64,000 nucleotides of DNA from Ahaetulla prasina (GCF_028640845.1 NC_080546.1:18077020-18141019); one strand, 5' to 3'. Positions 44,338 to 55,541 are shown, counted from the first letter of the stretch. Notes: generated by a model from the letters alone, not told the origin. Numbers and translations are program-made.

Positions 44338-44630
44338 TTCCTTCCTTCCTTCCTTCCTTCCTTCCTTCCTTCCTTCCTTCCTTCCTTCCTCCCTCCCTCC
44401 CTCCCTCCCTCCCTCCCTCCTCCTGCTTCCTCCCTCCCTCCCTCCTGCTTCCTCCCTCCCTCCCTCCTGCTTCCTTCCTTCCTTCCTTCCTTCCTTCCTT
44501 CCTTCCTTCCTTCCTTCCTTCCTTCCTTCCTTCCTCCCTCCTCCCTCCTCCTCCTCCCTCCTGCTTCCTCCTCCTTCCTCCTCCTTCCTTCCTCCCTCCC
44601 TCCCTCCCTCCCTCCCCCCTTCCTTCTTTC
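44338..44630. repeat. Long polypyrimidine tract (CCTT)n / (CCCT)n
   Basis: About 290 bases of CTTC, CCTC and CCTCCTG units in MMRN1 intron 1, interrupted only by a few G residues. Open frames through it are artefacts. Confidence 0.95.
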
Positions 44631-45082
44631 TTAAAGGAATATTCTTCTTTGCATCTATCACCTTAGAAAGGAGGCAGTTATATAACCTGCAACTGTTATT
44701 CGTGAGCTATAAATAAACATGTTAATTGCTGACAACATACACAGGAGTTTATTAAAAAATCCAAAGAACTAGATTTCAGTACAGGTTTTCCCAACCTCCT
44801 TCATGCTGTGAAGATTACGGGGTATCAGTGTACAGCAATATAGTGTACAGGGATTGTTGGAAGAGGGTGGGTAACGGCATCTAAGAATGTAATGCTTTCC
44901 TCTCACACAGAATTTCTTTTCCTGTCAAGATGAATTTATTACATGATTCTTCCCACTGTGATATACAAATATTTGTCCTCCCAGTTGGCAGCTCTGACCA
45001 AAAATCTCCCTGTTCTGAAAAAAAATGCTCTTCTATCTAGAAATGTGGCCTTAATTTTTCCTTTCTCTTCTGCTTCCTTATT
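44631..45082. other. Unassigned intronic stretch
   Basis: No features recognised between the pyrimidine tract and the CR1. Confidence 0.5.
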
Positions 45083-45592
45083 CCTGCATTCAGTTTTGGT
45101 CACCACAATGTAAAAAAGATGTTGGGACTCTAGAAAGAGTGCAGAGAAGAGCAACAAAGATGATTAGGGGACTGAAGGCTAAAACATATGAAGAACAGTT
45201 GCAGGAACTGGGTATGTCTAGTTTAATGAAAAGAAGGACTAGAGGAGACATGATAGCAGCCCCTGAGATAGTTCCAATATCTCAGGGGCTGCCACAAAGA
45301 AGAGGCAGTCAAGCTATTCTCCAAAGCACCTGAGGGCAGGACAAGAAGCAATGGGTGGAAACTAATCAAGAAGAGAAGCAACTTAGAAGTAAGGAGAAAT
45401 TTCCTGACATTTAGAACAATTAATCAGTGGAACAACTCGCCTCCAGAAGTTGCAAATGCTCTAACACTGGAAATTTTTAAGAAAATGTTGGATAACCGTT
45501 TGTCTGACGAGGGGTAAGGTTTCTTGCCTAAGCAGGGGGTTAGACTAGAAGACCTCCAAGGTCCCTTCCAACTCTGTAATTCTATTCTATTA
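45083..45592 (+). mobile_element. CR1 LINE 3' end
   Basis: Plus-strand CR1 from the FWSP...[22 protein letters not shown] block through GACCTCCAAGGTCCCTTCC and a short ATTCTATTCTATT tail. A duplicated CCTGAGATAGTTCCAATATCTCAGG segment near 45261-45285 forms a small local palindrome not seen in the other copies. Confidence 0.87.
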
Positions 45593-46107
45593 GCAAAGCT
45601 TCCTGAATTCTTACAATTTTTTACTTATTGTATTAGCCGCAAGTCTTGAGAAACACTCCTGTGTGAAGTATATATTTTTTCTATACACAAGTTAGTTGTA
45701 AGGCAAGGCAGATGATTTTCAGGGTATGCCTGAATCCAGTTGTCTAAATAATACCTCGGAGGGAGACAATGAATGCACAGAAGGACATTTTTAAAAAAAC
45801 CAAAAAAACCAGACAGCCAAGAAAGACATTTAAAAAAACTACTTTCTGTATTTCCTGTAAAGCAGCCTTTGACCAATGAAAGCTTTATAAATAGCAATTT
45901 TCAGATCAAGGATCTGAAGTTCTGCTAACTTGTTTCGCTATGAGTTGAATGTTACAGACTTGAAGATGGGAAAGGAGCTTCTTAGATTGCTATGAACCTC
46001 TGTGGAGATTGGGAGACGGGACGTCCATGTATCTTCAGTCATCACCTCCATTCTTACCCGTCTTTTCTGCCACTGCTTGATGCAAATTCTTAAAAGGGGA
46101 TCCTCTA
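45593..46107. other. Unassigned intronic stretch
   Basis: No features recognised. Confidence 0.5.
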
Positions 46108-46115
46108 GTTAAATG

Positions 46116-46753
46116 CAGGGGTGGGCTTCAGATCTTTTAGCAACTGGTTCACTGCCCTGTTGCTGGGTGGGCGTGGCCAAGGTGGGTGTGGCCTAGTCAG
46201 CCGCCTGCACCACAGCGAGTGGGGGGGCATTTTTTGCCCTCCCCAGACTCCAGAGGCTTTCTTTGAGCCTCTGGGGGGGGGCAAGAACTGTTTCCCTCGG
46301 AATCTGGAGGCCCTCCGAAGGCCAGAAAAAGGCCCGTTTCCAGACTTATGGAACCTCCAGTACGGTGGTGGGATTCAGCCAGTTCGTACCACTTCAGGAG
46401 AACCGGTTGTTAACTTTCTGAGCAGTTTGGTGAACTGGTTGTTGGAAGAAATCATTAGGGCAGAGAACTGGTTGTTAAATTATTTGAATCCCATCACTGC
46501 TTAGGACTAATTAACATGTGCAGCCACTTGAGGATGAGAACTTCTGAGGCCATCAAGCTTCATTGGGGATTCAGTCTTGGGATATTTTGTGTTCTGCACT
46601 CCTTTATATGATGAATGGGACACGTGGAGACTCCTGGGAGGGGCAGGGTGGGCGGGGCCAGCCAGGGGTGCCATTTGGGGGTTCACTGAACCCCGGCAAT
46701 CCTTGGCTAGAGGATCATCTGAACCCTGCTGAACCCCCAGGAGCCCACCCCTG
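46116..46753 (+). mobile_element. hAT MITE (CAGGGGTGGGCTTCA family), host of another MITE
   Basis: Ends CAGGGGTGGGCTTCAGATC and GAGCCCACCCCTG; flanks GTTAAATG/GTTAATTG match 7 of 8. A second MITE sits at 46363-46499. Confidence 0.88.
46363..46499 (+). mobile_element. hAT MITE (GTGGTGGGATTC family), nested
   Basis: Starts CGGTGGTGGGATTCAGCC and ends TTGAATCCCATCACTG. It is nearly identical to 57136-57273. Its flanks match poorly, so its duplication has decayed or it is a conversion product. Confidence 0.8.
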
Positions 46754-46803
46754 GTTAATTGCTACTTCCAAGAGTCCAGAAGGCATGTGGCACACAGACA
46801 ATA

Positions 46804-47176
46804 TAGGTAGTCTTCGACTTACGCCCACATTTGAGCCCTACATTTCTGTGGCTAAGTGAGACAGATGTTAAGTGATTTTGACCCCCTTTGGTGACTTTTC
46901 TTGCTACAGCTGTTAAGTGAATCACTGCAGTTGGTAAGTTAATGATACGGTTGCTTCCCTATTGACTTTGCTTGTCAGAAGGTCACAAAACGGAATCCCA
47001 TGATCCTGGAACACTGCAAACGTCATAAATATGAGTCAGTTGCCAAGTATCTAAACTTTGTTCAGGTGACCATAAGGATGCTGCAATGGTCATATGTTTG
47101 AAAAACGATCATAAATCCCTATTCTCAGGGCTGTGGTAACTTTGAACACTCACTAAATGAACTGTGATAAATCGAG
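46804..47176 (-). mobile_element. Tigger/mariner-like MITE
   Basis: Starts TAGGTAGTCTTCGACTTACG after TA. The right end AATCGAGGACACAC runs into a short (CA)n and the Rex1-like LINE. Confidence 0.8.
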
Positions 47177-47189
47177 GACACACACACAC

Positions 47190-48045
47190 ACAAAAGGTGG
47201 TACTTCCACTGCATGGAAACCCTTCCATACTTCCACCTCTCACAATACTAGACAACACAGTATCAACAGTAGAAACCTTTAAATTTCTAGGTTCTATCAT
47301 ATCGCAAGATCTAAAATGGACAGCTAACATCAAAAACATCATCAAAAAAGGACAACAAAGAATGTTCTTTCTGCGCCAACTCAGTAAGCTCAAACTGCCC
47401 AAGGAGCTGCTGATTCAGTTCTACAGAGGAATTATTGAGTCTGTCATTTGCACCTCTATAACTGTCTGGTTCGGTTCTGCAACCCAACAAGAAAAACACA
47501 GACTTCAGAGGATAATTAGAACTGCAGAAAAAATAATTGCTACCAACCTGCCTTCCATTGAGGACCTGTATACTGCACGAATCAAGAAGAGGGCCGTGAA
47601 AATATTTACAGATCCCTCACATCCAGGACATAAACTGTTTCAACTCCTACCCTCAAAACGACGCTATAGAGCACTGCACACCAGAACAACTAGACACAAG
47701 AACAGTTTTTTCCCAAAGGCCATCACTCTGCTAAACAAATAATTCCCTCAACACTGTCAAACTATTTACTAAATCTGCACCACTATTAATCTTCTCATCG
47801 TTCCCATCACCAACCTCTTTTCACTTATGACTGTATGACTGTAACTTTGTTGCTGGCAATCCTTATGATTTATATTGATATATTGACCATCGTTTGTGTT
47901 GTAAATGTTGTACCTTGATGAACATATCTTTTCTTTTATGTACACTGAGAGCATAGGCACCAAGAAAAATTCCTTGTATGTCCAATCACACTTGGCCAAT
48001 AAAAAAAAAAATCTATTCTAATTCTATTCTATTCTATTATGATGG
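47190..48045 (+). mobile_element. Rex1-like LINE, 3' part with open ORF end
   Basis: An open frame to 47742 encodes the RT C-terminus of the Rex1/Babar group (TFKFLGSIISQDLKWT, QQRMFFLRQLSKLKLP, FYRGIIESVICTSITVWF, DPSHPGHKLFQLLPSKRRYR, KNSFFPKAITLLN). The 3' UTR ends in TTGGCCAAT and a (TTCTA)n tail. It abuts the Tigger-like MITE ending near 47176. Confidence 0.85.
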
Positions 48046-48287
48046 CTGCCATCTTGATTTTTTTAAAACCATACCTTGTGGATACTCCTGCTTGGTTAAA
48101 AGTTGTGTAAGAGAATTAGGAAATACTATTCCATAGGCTAGATTGGGAGAAAACCATGACAAACCACTTGTGTATTATTGGCACAATAATTATTGTGTAT
48201 TATTGGCAATATATGTAGGCCAGCAGTTAAATTAAATTTGAATTGGAGGCAAATTTACTGGCTGTTAGAAAGCCAGATTAATCTTTC

Positions 48288-48535
48288 TTTGAGCGCAATG
48301 GTTAGAATGTAGTACTGCAGGCTACTTCTGCTGACTATCGTCTACTGACTACTGTCAGCAGTTTGGCAGTTCGATTCTCACTGGCTCATGGTTGACTCAG
48401 CCTTCCCTCCTTCCGAGGTCATAAAATGAGGACCCAGATTGTTGGGGGGGGGGCAATAGGCTGACACTGTAAACTGCTTAGAGAGGGCTGTAAAGCATTG
48501 TGAAGCAGTATATAAGTCTAAGTGCTATTAGTATT
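48288..48535 (+). mobile_element. tRNA-derived SINE (same type as 5164)
   Basis: The truncated head GCGCAATGGTTAGAATG, TGACTCAGCCTTCC, GAGGACCCAGATTGTTGGG and the tail AAGTCTAAGTGCTATTAG identify the family. Confidence 0.8.
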
Positions 48536-48680
48536 TTTTTTTCCCCAGCAGGCCTTAGGAACAGAGGTACTCTGTCTGTTTGTACTGAAATTTGTTTATT
48601 GTCCTTGGTGTCGGACTGTGTGCTGCATGTAACTTATTTGAATTTTGGGACCATTTGAAATCGTATTTTATAGACTAGAA

Positions 48681-48815
48681 CAGGGGTCTCCAACCTTGGC
48701 AACTTTAAGCCCGGTGGACTTCAACTCCCAGAATTCCTCAGCCAGCAAAGCTGGCTGTGGAACTCTGGGAATTGAAGTCCGCCGGGCTTAAAGTTGCCAA
48801 GGTTGGAGACCTCTG
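48681..48815. mobile_element. Foldback hAT MITE (long palindrome)
   Basis: The arms run from CAGGGGTCTCCAACCTTGGC to GCCAAGGTTGGAGACCTCTG around CAGCCAGCAAAGCTGGCTG. The duplication GACTAGAA (48673-48680, 48816-48823) is perfect. Confidence 0.93.
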
Positions 48816-48823
48816 GACTAGAA

Positions 48824-49184
48824 CATGCAGACTACTCAGAGTTAGTTACAATTGGAGCAACAATACTAAATGAAATAATAAATAAATATTTCCTAAGGTC
48901 AAACAAGCAAGCAGGTGGAAAAGTACAGCTTGGACAGAAGCGTCGGATCCTTCCCTATCCAAAGATTACAGAAGCTTCATGTGACAAAGGAAAGAAGTGA
49001 TGATAGACAAGTACCTGCCTGAAATGGGTAGTACATAATGTCAGGGCCTCCATTCCGGAAGACAACAGATATTATTTTCCCTGATTAGTCATGCCTCACG
49101 GCATTTGAGGACTATTTTTGAGAAGAAAAGCATGGCCTTGAATTGTGCAAAACAGGCCAATCATGAAAATCCATATTTTTAAGC
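48824..49184. other. Unassigned intronic stretch
   Basis: No features recognised. Confidence 0.5.
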
Positions 49185-49192
49185 CTCTAATC

Positions 49193-49835
49193 CAGGGGTA
49201 AAATTCAATTTTTTTTTACTACTGGTTCTGTGGGCATGGCTTGGTGGGCATGGTGTGGCTTGGTGGGCATGGCAGGGGAAGGATACTGCAAAATCCCCAT
49301 TCCTACCCCACTCCTGGGGAAAGGATATTGCAAAATCCCCATTCCCTTCCCACTCCAGGGGAAAGATACTGCAAAATCCCCATTCCTTTTCCACTCCAGG
49401 GGAAGGATACTGCAAAATCCCCATTCCTACCCCACTCCTGGGGAAAGGATATTGCAAAATCCCCATTCCCTTCCCACTCCAGGGGAAAGATACTGCAAAA
49501 TCCCCATTCCTTTTCCACTCCAGGGGAAGGATACTGCAAAATCCCCATTCCTACCCCACTCCTGGGGAAAGGATATTGCAAAATCCCCATTCCCACCCCA
49601 CTCCAGGGGAAGGATACTGCAAAATCTCCATTCCCACCCCACTCCAGGGGAAGGATACTGCAAAATCCCCATTTTGCAGTAATGGAGAAAGTAATGGGGA
49701 AGGATACTGCAAAATCTCCATTCCCACCCCACTCTGGGGCCAGCCAGCAGTGGTATTTGCCGGTTCTCCAAAATACTTAAAATTTCCGCTATCGGTTCTC
49801 CAGAACCAGACAGAACCTGCTGGATTTCACCCCTG
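49193..49835 (+). mobile_element. hAT MITE with internal tandem array
   Basis: Ends CAGGGGTAAAATTCAATTT and GGATTTCACCCCTG; the duplication CTCTAATC (49185-49192, 49836-49843) is perfect. The interior at 49276-49735 is a tandem array of a roughly 40-base unit that occurs once or twice in relatives. Confidence 0.93.
49276..49735 (+). repeat. Tandem array, about 40-base unit, 120-base higher-order period
   Basis: The unit (GGGGAAGGATACTGCAAAAT then CCCCATTCC plus a variable CCACTCC part) recurs about 11 times. Three unit variants repeat in the same order, giving a 120-base period; the last copies are degenerate. Confidence 0.9.
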
Positions 49836-49925
49836 CTCTAATCTGCTTTATACATGATCATTCATCCATAGGAGGCATTAGTTATCTTTCGATAAAATCT
49901 ACAAATGGATGAGGATTCCAAGGGT

Positions 49926-50314
49926 CAGGCAGTCCTCGACTTGCAACAGTTCATTTAATGACCGTTCAAAGTTAGAACGGCCCTGAAAAAAAAATGATTT
50001 ATGATCATTTTTCTCACTTACAACCTTTGTAGCATCCCTATGATCGTGGGATCAAAATTCAGTCAGCTTGGCAACTGACTCATACTTACGACCGTTGCTG
50101 TGTCCTGTGGTCATGTGATCGCCTTTTGCAACCATTTGACAAGCAAAATCTAGGAGGAAGCCAGATTCACTTAATAACTGTGTTACTGATGTATCAACTG
50201 CGGTGATTCACTTAATAACTGTGGTAAAAAAGGTCATAAAATGGGGCAAACAAATCTCTCACTTAATAACATAAATGTTAGGCTCAATTGTGATTGTAAG
50301 TTGAGGACTACCTA
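49926..50314 (+). mobile_element. Tigger/mariner-like MITE
   Basis: Starts CAGGCAGTCCTCGACTTGC and ends AAGTTGAGGACTACCTA, with TA retained on the right. Confidence 0.83.
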
Positions 50315-50316
50315 TA

Positions 50317-50681
50317 CTCTGTAGCTAAGACCTTTGTTGGGCGAAGTCTTAATTAATATTAATTTTGCTTTGGAAAGGCCCTGTGTTTGATAAATATCTT
50401 TGCGTTGTCAAACAACATCCTTTCAATCTAGAATTGATCTTGAGACCGTAAGTTGTGCTTGTATGTGCACGAAGGTCAACAGAATGTATGATATTTCTGG
50501 GCTGAAATAAACTTATCTTTTATATAGTAACACGTTATTCGTAGGAAGCAGAAAGCCTTTGGATGAACAGAAATAATCTGATGAATAAAGAATCTGAGAA
50601 TCTTAACTTGATTTAGAAGTGAGAACAGGCTCTGGAGAATCAATATGACATAAAGCAATTCTTAAGTGAAATTTTCAGACT
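50317..50681. other. Unassigned intronic stretch
   Basis: AT-rich, no features recognised. Confidence 0.5.
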
Positions 50682-50689
50682 GTATAGGA

Positions 50690-51002
50690 CCATGATGGCG
50701 AACCTGTGCGGGCACATGAGCCATTGCCCCAGCTCGGCTCCACCGCCCATGTCCATGCGCCTCCCACCAGCCAGCTGGTTTTCAGGTCTCTGCCGTGCAT
50801 GTGTGGTGGTAGGACACACACGCATGCGCAGGTGGTTGTGCACACATGTGTGGGGGCGGGGCGCATGCGGGGAGCGTGGGCATGCATGGGGATGGGGTGC
50901 ATGTACCTGCACGGGGGGTGGGGCACGGGGTGTGTGTGTCGTGTGTGCATTGCATTATGGGTGAAGTTTGGCACGCAACAACAAAAAGGTTAGCCATCAT
51001 TG
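50690..51002 (+). mobile_element. hAT MITE (CAGTGATGGTGAACC family)
   Basis: Starts CCATGATGGCGAACCTG and ends AAAAGGTTAGCCATCATTG. It is flanked by GTATAGGA on both sides (50682-50689, 51003-51010). The interior is rich in CATGCGC, GTGTGTGTG and GGGGCG motifs. Confidence 0.93.
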
Positions 51003-51010
51003 GTATAGGA

Positions 51011-51515
51011 CGGGGGTAGTCAACCTTTTTATATCTACCACCCACTTTTGTATCTCTATTACTATAAAATTTTCTAACCGCGCACTGGTTCCACAGTAAT
51101 GTGCCGTGTATTGTCGTCTGCGCGTGCCTCTCGCGCATCGTGGATTGGGTTTGGGGGGGAGGCGTCGGCTACCAGCTCTGCTTGTCTGTTACAGCTGGGT
51201 GGTGTGGGGGGAGATGCGCGAGCTATTCTGGGATGAGCTCTTTTGTTTGCGGTCGCACTATAGCGCCATTTAGTTTCACTTACGTAATGTGAACTAAACT
51301 TATGTGCGGGCGATACAAATAGTATATTTTCAGAAATTTAAATTGTCACGTGGAATTTTATGAAAACCTAATGAAAATGTTTTAAAATAATGCTATAAAG
51401 TCAATTAAATTAAAAAAAAAGGAAAGTACTTCAGTATCGGACAAAACCCCTACCGCCCACCATGAAAGTTGGAACGCCCACTAGTGGGCGGTAGGGACCA
51501 GGTTGACTACCACTG
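51011..51515 (+). mobile_element. hAT element (GGGGGTAGTCAACC family)
   Basis: Starts CGGGGGTAGTCAACCTTTT and ends AGGTTGACTACCACTG. It is flanked by GTATAGGA (51003-51010, 51516-51523), sharing its left copy with the preceding MITE. Confidence 0.93.
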
Positions 51516-51523
51516 GTATAGGA

Positions 51524-52916
51524 CTTTGTATCTCAGGAAATAAGAACAGAAATACAACATTCTGTATACTACATTTATACCTCCGAAACTAGTTGGGAGA
51601 TACTGGGTGTAAAATTCACATATTTGGAAGGTGCCTGCTTTGGAGACTTCCTTCCTTCCTTCCTTCCTTCCTTCCTTCCTTCCTTCCTTCCTTCCTTCCT
51701 TCCTTCCTTCCTTCCTTCCTTCCTTCCTTCCTTCCTTCTCTTCAAAACCAAATGGGCCTCTGACATTAAATAAATAAATAAATAAATAATGACTCCAACC
51801 TCTTGGTGACTGTATTTTGTTTCACAATGATGCTGGAGAAACAGGCTAACTTTCCTACATGCCAACCTTCAGGGTATTTAAAAATGAACAAGTAAAGACA
51901 GCATAGTGAGGAATCTGGTCGTTGCCAAAAAAGTGTAGGCAGGAACTTGGGTAATGAAACTTCAACTATGACCTCAAAATTTTCAGTAATGAGGTCAGAA
52001 ATGGGCCTGATGGAAAGGAACGGAATCCTTCTCCCTGGTATCTTGGTAACCAGGCAACCATTATGCTAAGCACATGCATCATTTGGACATGTGGCCTTAG
52101 GGACTAGAAGAATGTATTTCCTGGTGTTCCTATATTAGCTCTGGGGCCTGTTCTATATAGACGTACTGCACATATAGCACAACAGTTACATCCAAGAGGC
52201 TCATACATTTTCACCCATTTAAATGGTCTTTTAATTTTTCAGCTGCTGCTTAATGACCTTTATCATACCGCTGAGGCAATGTTTTAGAGTTCCAGTATGC
52301 GTGGAATGAATTAGATTTCAACAAAAGTTCCATTTTAAATCTGCTTCTCCAAGTCTTCCAGAACCGACTGTAAAAGCAATGCCTGGATGATATGATACGC
52401 TCCTAAAATTACGTTAATCAAAGGGTTGTGATCAAACTGGCATGCGTTATCATTTCCGGGGGCCAGCCCAGTTAATAATTCATGGTGGCCAAACATTTTT
52501 AAAAGGAAATTTTGAACCTTACGTAACACCCTTTAAATTATTAATTGCAGTGCGGTCTTATTGTCCATTGCCCCCCAGGATACATAAAAGGTTGAGAATT
52601 TAATTTCCTTTTTGTTATTTGCTGCACAGTGGAAAACAATTGATTTATGAATCAATTATATTCAGGGATGTGGGAAATAACACTGACCGAAAGAGTGCTA
52701 ACATTGGGCAAAAAGTCATGAAGAAACTTCCATTTATCTTTTATTTGCATTTTATTCGCATTTGGCCTTCTGAATAGATTGGAGGTCAATATTCCCTAGA
52801 ACTTTCTAGATCAACATTTCTCAAACATATTGGTGTCAGGACCCCTTTACATTGTTAAAAATGACTGAGGAGCCTAAAAAGAGTACAGGTGATTTTTATT
52901 TATCAGTAGAATTACG
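51524..52916. other. Unassigned intronic stretch
   Basis: Holds the CCTT tract at 51647; the remainder appears single-copy. Confidence 0.5.
51647..51740. repeat. (CCTT)n microsatellite
   Basis: Uninterrupted CTTC units of about 93 bases, followed at 51765 by a short (AAAT)n. Confidence 0.95.
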
Positions 52917-52918
52917 TA

Positions 52919-53894
52919 CAGGTATTCCTCGACTTACAACAGTTCATTTAGTGACTGTTCAAAGTTACTGTTGTGGTCCGCCAACAGCCTGCGAAGCTGG
53001 CAACAGACTCGGACAGCGATGTGGTTGAGGAAGAGCGTGGGCCAGTCCTGGAGGCTGGGGAAGGCCTGGATGTGGGCTCTGCATCAGAGGCTGAGGTGGG
53101 GCCAGGGCCACTGGGGAGTGAGGTGCGGACTCCAGAGCCTCCAGAGACTGACAGTAGTGAGGCAGAGGAACAGGAGGAGCCTGTTCCTAATGCACGCATG
53201 AGAAGAGCTGCCAGAAGGCAAGAGCAGCTCAAGCAAAGAGGACGACTCGGGAGTAGGGCCAAGAGATGATTGGCCCCTCCCATACGGCTTAAAAGACAAG
53301 CAACGGTGTTTGGGCTCTTTGCCGGAAAACAACATTGATAGCTTTGTCTTGTTGCATTAATTTTGTATTGGTGTCTTCTGAACTTTTGCCAAGAAAGGCC
53401 TTTGGCAGTTTGCCTAATTGGACCAAGGTTGGTGATAGGACTGAGGAATTGTATTGGGAGGAATTTGCTTTAATTTAGTTGGACTACGCTGAGAATGAAG
53501 TAATTCTCAGCTCTTCAAATAAAGTTTGTATGTTTTTACACTGACTGAGTTTCCTACTACCTAATTGGACCTGGGTTACAACATCACTGAAAAAAGTGAC
53601 TTATGATCATTTGTCAAACCGAGGACCATTGCAGCATCCCCATGGTCACATGATCAAAATTTCAGGTAGTTGGCCACCAATTCACACGTATGACAGTTGT
53701 GGACACCCAGGATCACGTGACCTTCTGGCAAGCAAAGTCAATGGGGATACTAGATTTACTTAACAACCGTGTTCCTAATTTAACAACTGCAGGCAAGAGA
53801 GGTCGTAAAATGGGGCAAACCTCACTTAACAAAATGTCTTGTTTAGCAACATAAATCTTGGGCTCAAGTATGGTTGTAAGTTGAGGACTACCTG
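52919..53894 (+). mobile_element. Tigger/mariner-like MITE, TA target, split by solo LTR
   Basis: Starts CAGGTATTCCTCGACTTAC, ends AAGTTGAGGACTACCTG and is flanked by TA on both sides. The family A solo LTR lies within the AAAGTTACAAC motif at 52969-53583. Confidence 0.87.
52969..53583 (+). mobile_element. Solo LTR (family A) inserted in a Tigger-like MITE
   Basis: The sequence matches the LTRs at 19842 and 58903 but is longer, with an extra acidic segment of about 22 codons near its start. The frame from LTR base 2 is open for 99 codons to 53269. The left flank is GTTAC. The right end reads CCTGGGTTACAACATCACTG, where family A ends CCTGGGTCACAACA. Either the duplication has decayed, or about 9 bases were lost between the LTR end and the near-identical GTTACAACA of the target. 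Confidence 0.85.
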
Positions 53895-53896
53895 TA

Positions 53897-54743
53897 TTAG
53901 AAATTAAAACTGAGAAATGTTTATACAGTAGACTTGGTAGATCATTGAGAAGGTCTTTTTCAATCTGAGATCCTCTGCCAGAGGCCTGGAAATTTGAGGA
54001 TTCTGCACAATATCTTCTATTTTTTTTTCTTGCTTGCTTTGCTTTCTTGCTTGCCTATAACTGGCCTTTATTATTTTTACAAATAGGACTTAGAAACTGG
54101 GCAACTCAAGAAAAACTTTACAGAATGACTGTACATTATCTTAAGTCTATCTCTTTGCTGGCCTGTGAAAAGTCTTGGAAATGTGCCTTGGGAAAGGTTG
54201 CCATCTGCTGATTGATACTGAGAATTTATGAAAGATAAACTGAATCATATTTGCAGCCTTAGACATTAATTTCAGTAGAGGGATTAAGCTGTCTAACTTT
54301 TACTTATCACATACCTGGTCCACTTCATTCAAGGAAGCTGCTGAAGTTCTAAACTGGATTTTGATGTCACTCATGGGCTGGAGGAAAGGAATGATTTAAA
54401 ATTAATCCAGACAAAACTGAATGCTTGTATTTTAAATGGTACTTTACTTTCTTGGAGACTCCAATAATTCTTAGGATGTACTCCTCAGTTAGGTGGCTGA
54501 ATGTCCATGTTTTAAGGGGGGATAGTGCACAGTTGCAGAGTAAAATCAGAGCTAGTTGCAGGCTAAATCAAGAAGGCATACAAGAAATCTTTTTCCTATG
54601 GGGAAACAACACACACATACAGACTTTCCCCAGCTTTCCCTCCTTATAGATAAAAATAATTTAGTAAAAAGTCAGGAGGAAGGTCATGAAGAAGGAACAG
54701 TCGTTTTCCTGTGGCTTTTACCCGCCATGAAGCTGACGCAGTG
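53897..54743. other. Unassigned intronic stretch
   Basis: No features recognised. Confidence 0.5.
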
Positions 54744-54751
54744 TTGTATAG

Positions 54752-55541
54752 CAGGGGTCACCAACTGGTGGTCCCTGGACCACTGGTGGTCCATGAAAAA
54801 AATTTGGTGGTCCGCAGAAAAATTATTTGCATTTTTTAAAATATTGCACTAAATCAGGGGTCCTCAAATTAAACCCCCTGGGCTGGATATGTGCAATGGA
54901 CGTTTGTGTTGCTGCAGAGAGTCTTCCCCTTCGGGGTCTTTTTGTGTGGGTCGGAGGGGGGGCAGAAATTCCGACTTGGGGTCTGTTTTAGCCTCCTGGT
55001 GTGGGGTTTTGGGCAAAGGCTGGAGGGAAGTGCTGCTGGTGGAGAAGAGCCAGAGGGCCTTGTTCCAGTGGGACTGCATCATAGCCTGGAACTGGTTGAC
55101 CATCTCAGCCCACTGAACCTCCTGGCCTTGCATTCCCGCAAGTCTTTCTCTGCTTGGAAAACCTATGCTTGTAGTCCTGAATGAGCTATTTCTCCTGAGC
55201 CTCCTTCTCAGTTAGATCCAATTTGAACTGAGCCAGCTGTTTTGCCAACTCTTTCTCATGGTGGCTGCTTAGCTCCAGCAACTGCTTCCTGTTGGGGCCT
55301 TAAGGAGCCTGGGTGGGGAGGCGAAGAGTGGCTGGCAGTAGAGGGGTCAATAGAAGCTGGCGAGGCACCCCTCAATATGAGTGACATCGAGTTGGCTGTC
55401 AAGTTGGCCATGTCCACCCAGTCAAATGACCACCTAGTCACGCCCACCCAGCCATTCATTAGGCAGATCATATTAGTGGTCCGTGGGATTTAAAATTATG
55501 CATTTAGTGGTCCCTGAGGTCTGAAAGGTTGGGGACCCCTG
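54752..55541 (+). mobile_element. hAT element with an embedded second element
   Basis: Starts CAGGGGTCACCAACTGGTGG and ends AGGTTGGGGACCCCTG; the duplication TTGTATAG (54744-54751, 55542-55549) is perfect. From about 54856 (CAGGGGTCCTCAAATTAAAC) it contains sequence of another hAT family, whose right end was not found. Confidence 0.88.

Noticed and set aside
44050..44716. Long Leu/Pro/Ser-rich frames on both strands
   Set aside because: Produced by the CCTT/CCCT tract.
49276..49735. CRISPR-like array
   Set aside because: Unit and spacer are not separable, period is about 40 bases without unique spacers, and the host is a vertebrate genome.
49241..49857. Overlapping frames encoding a tandem-repeat protein (KIPIPTPLQGKDTAKS-like units)
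   Set aside because: Three frames are open at once because the DNA is a 40-base tandem array inside a hAT MITE with a perfect TSD; no start context or homology.
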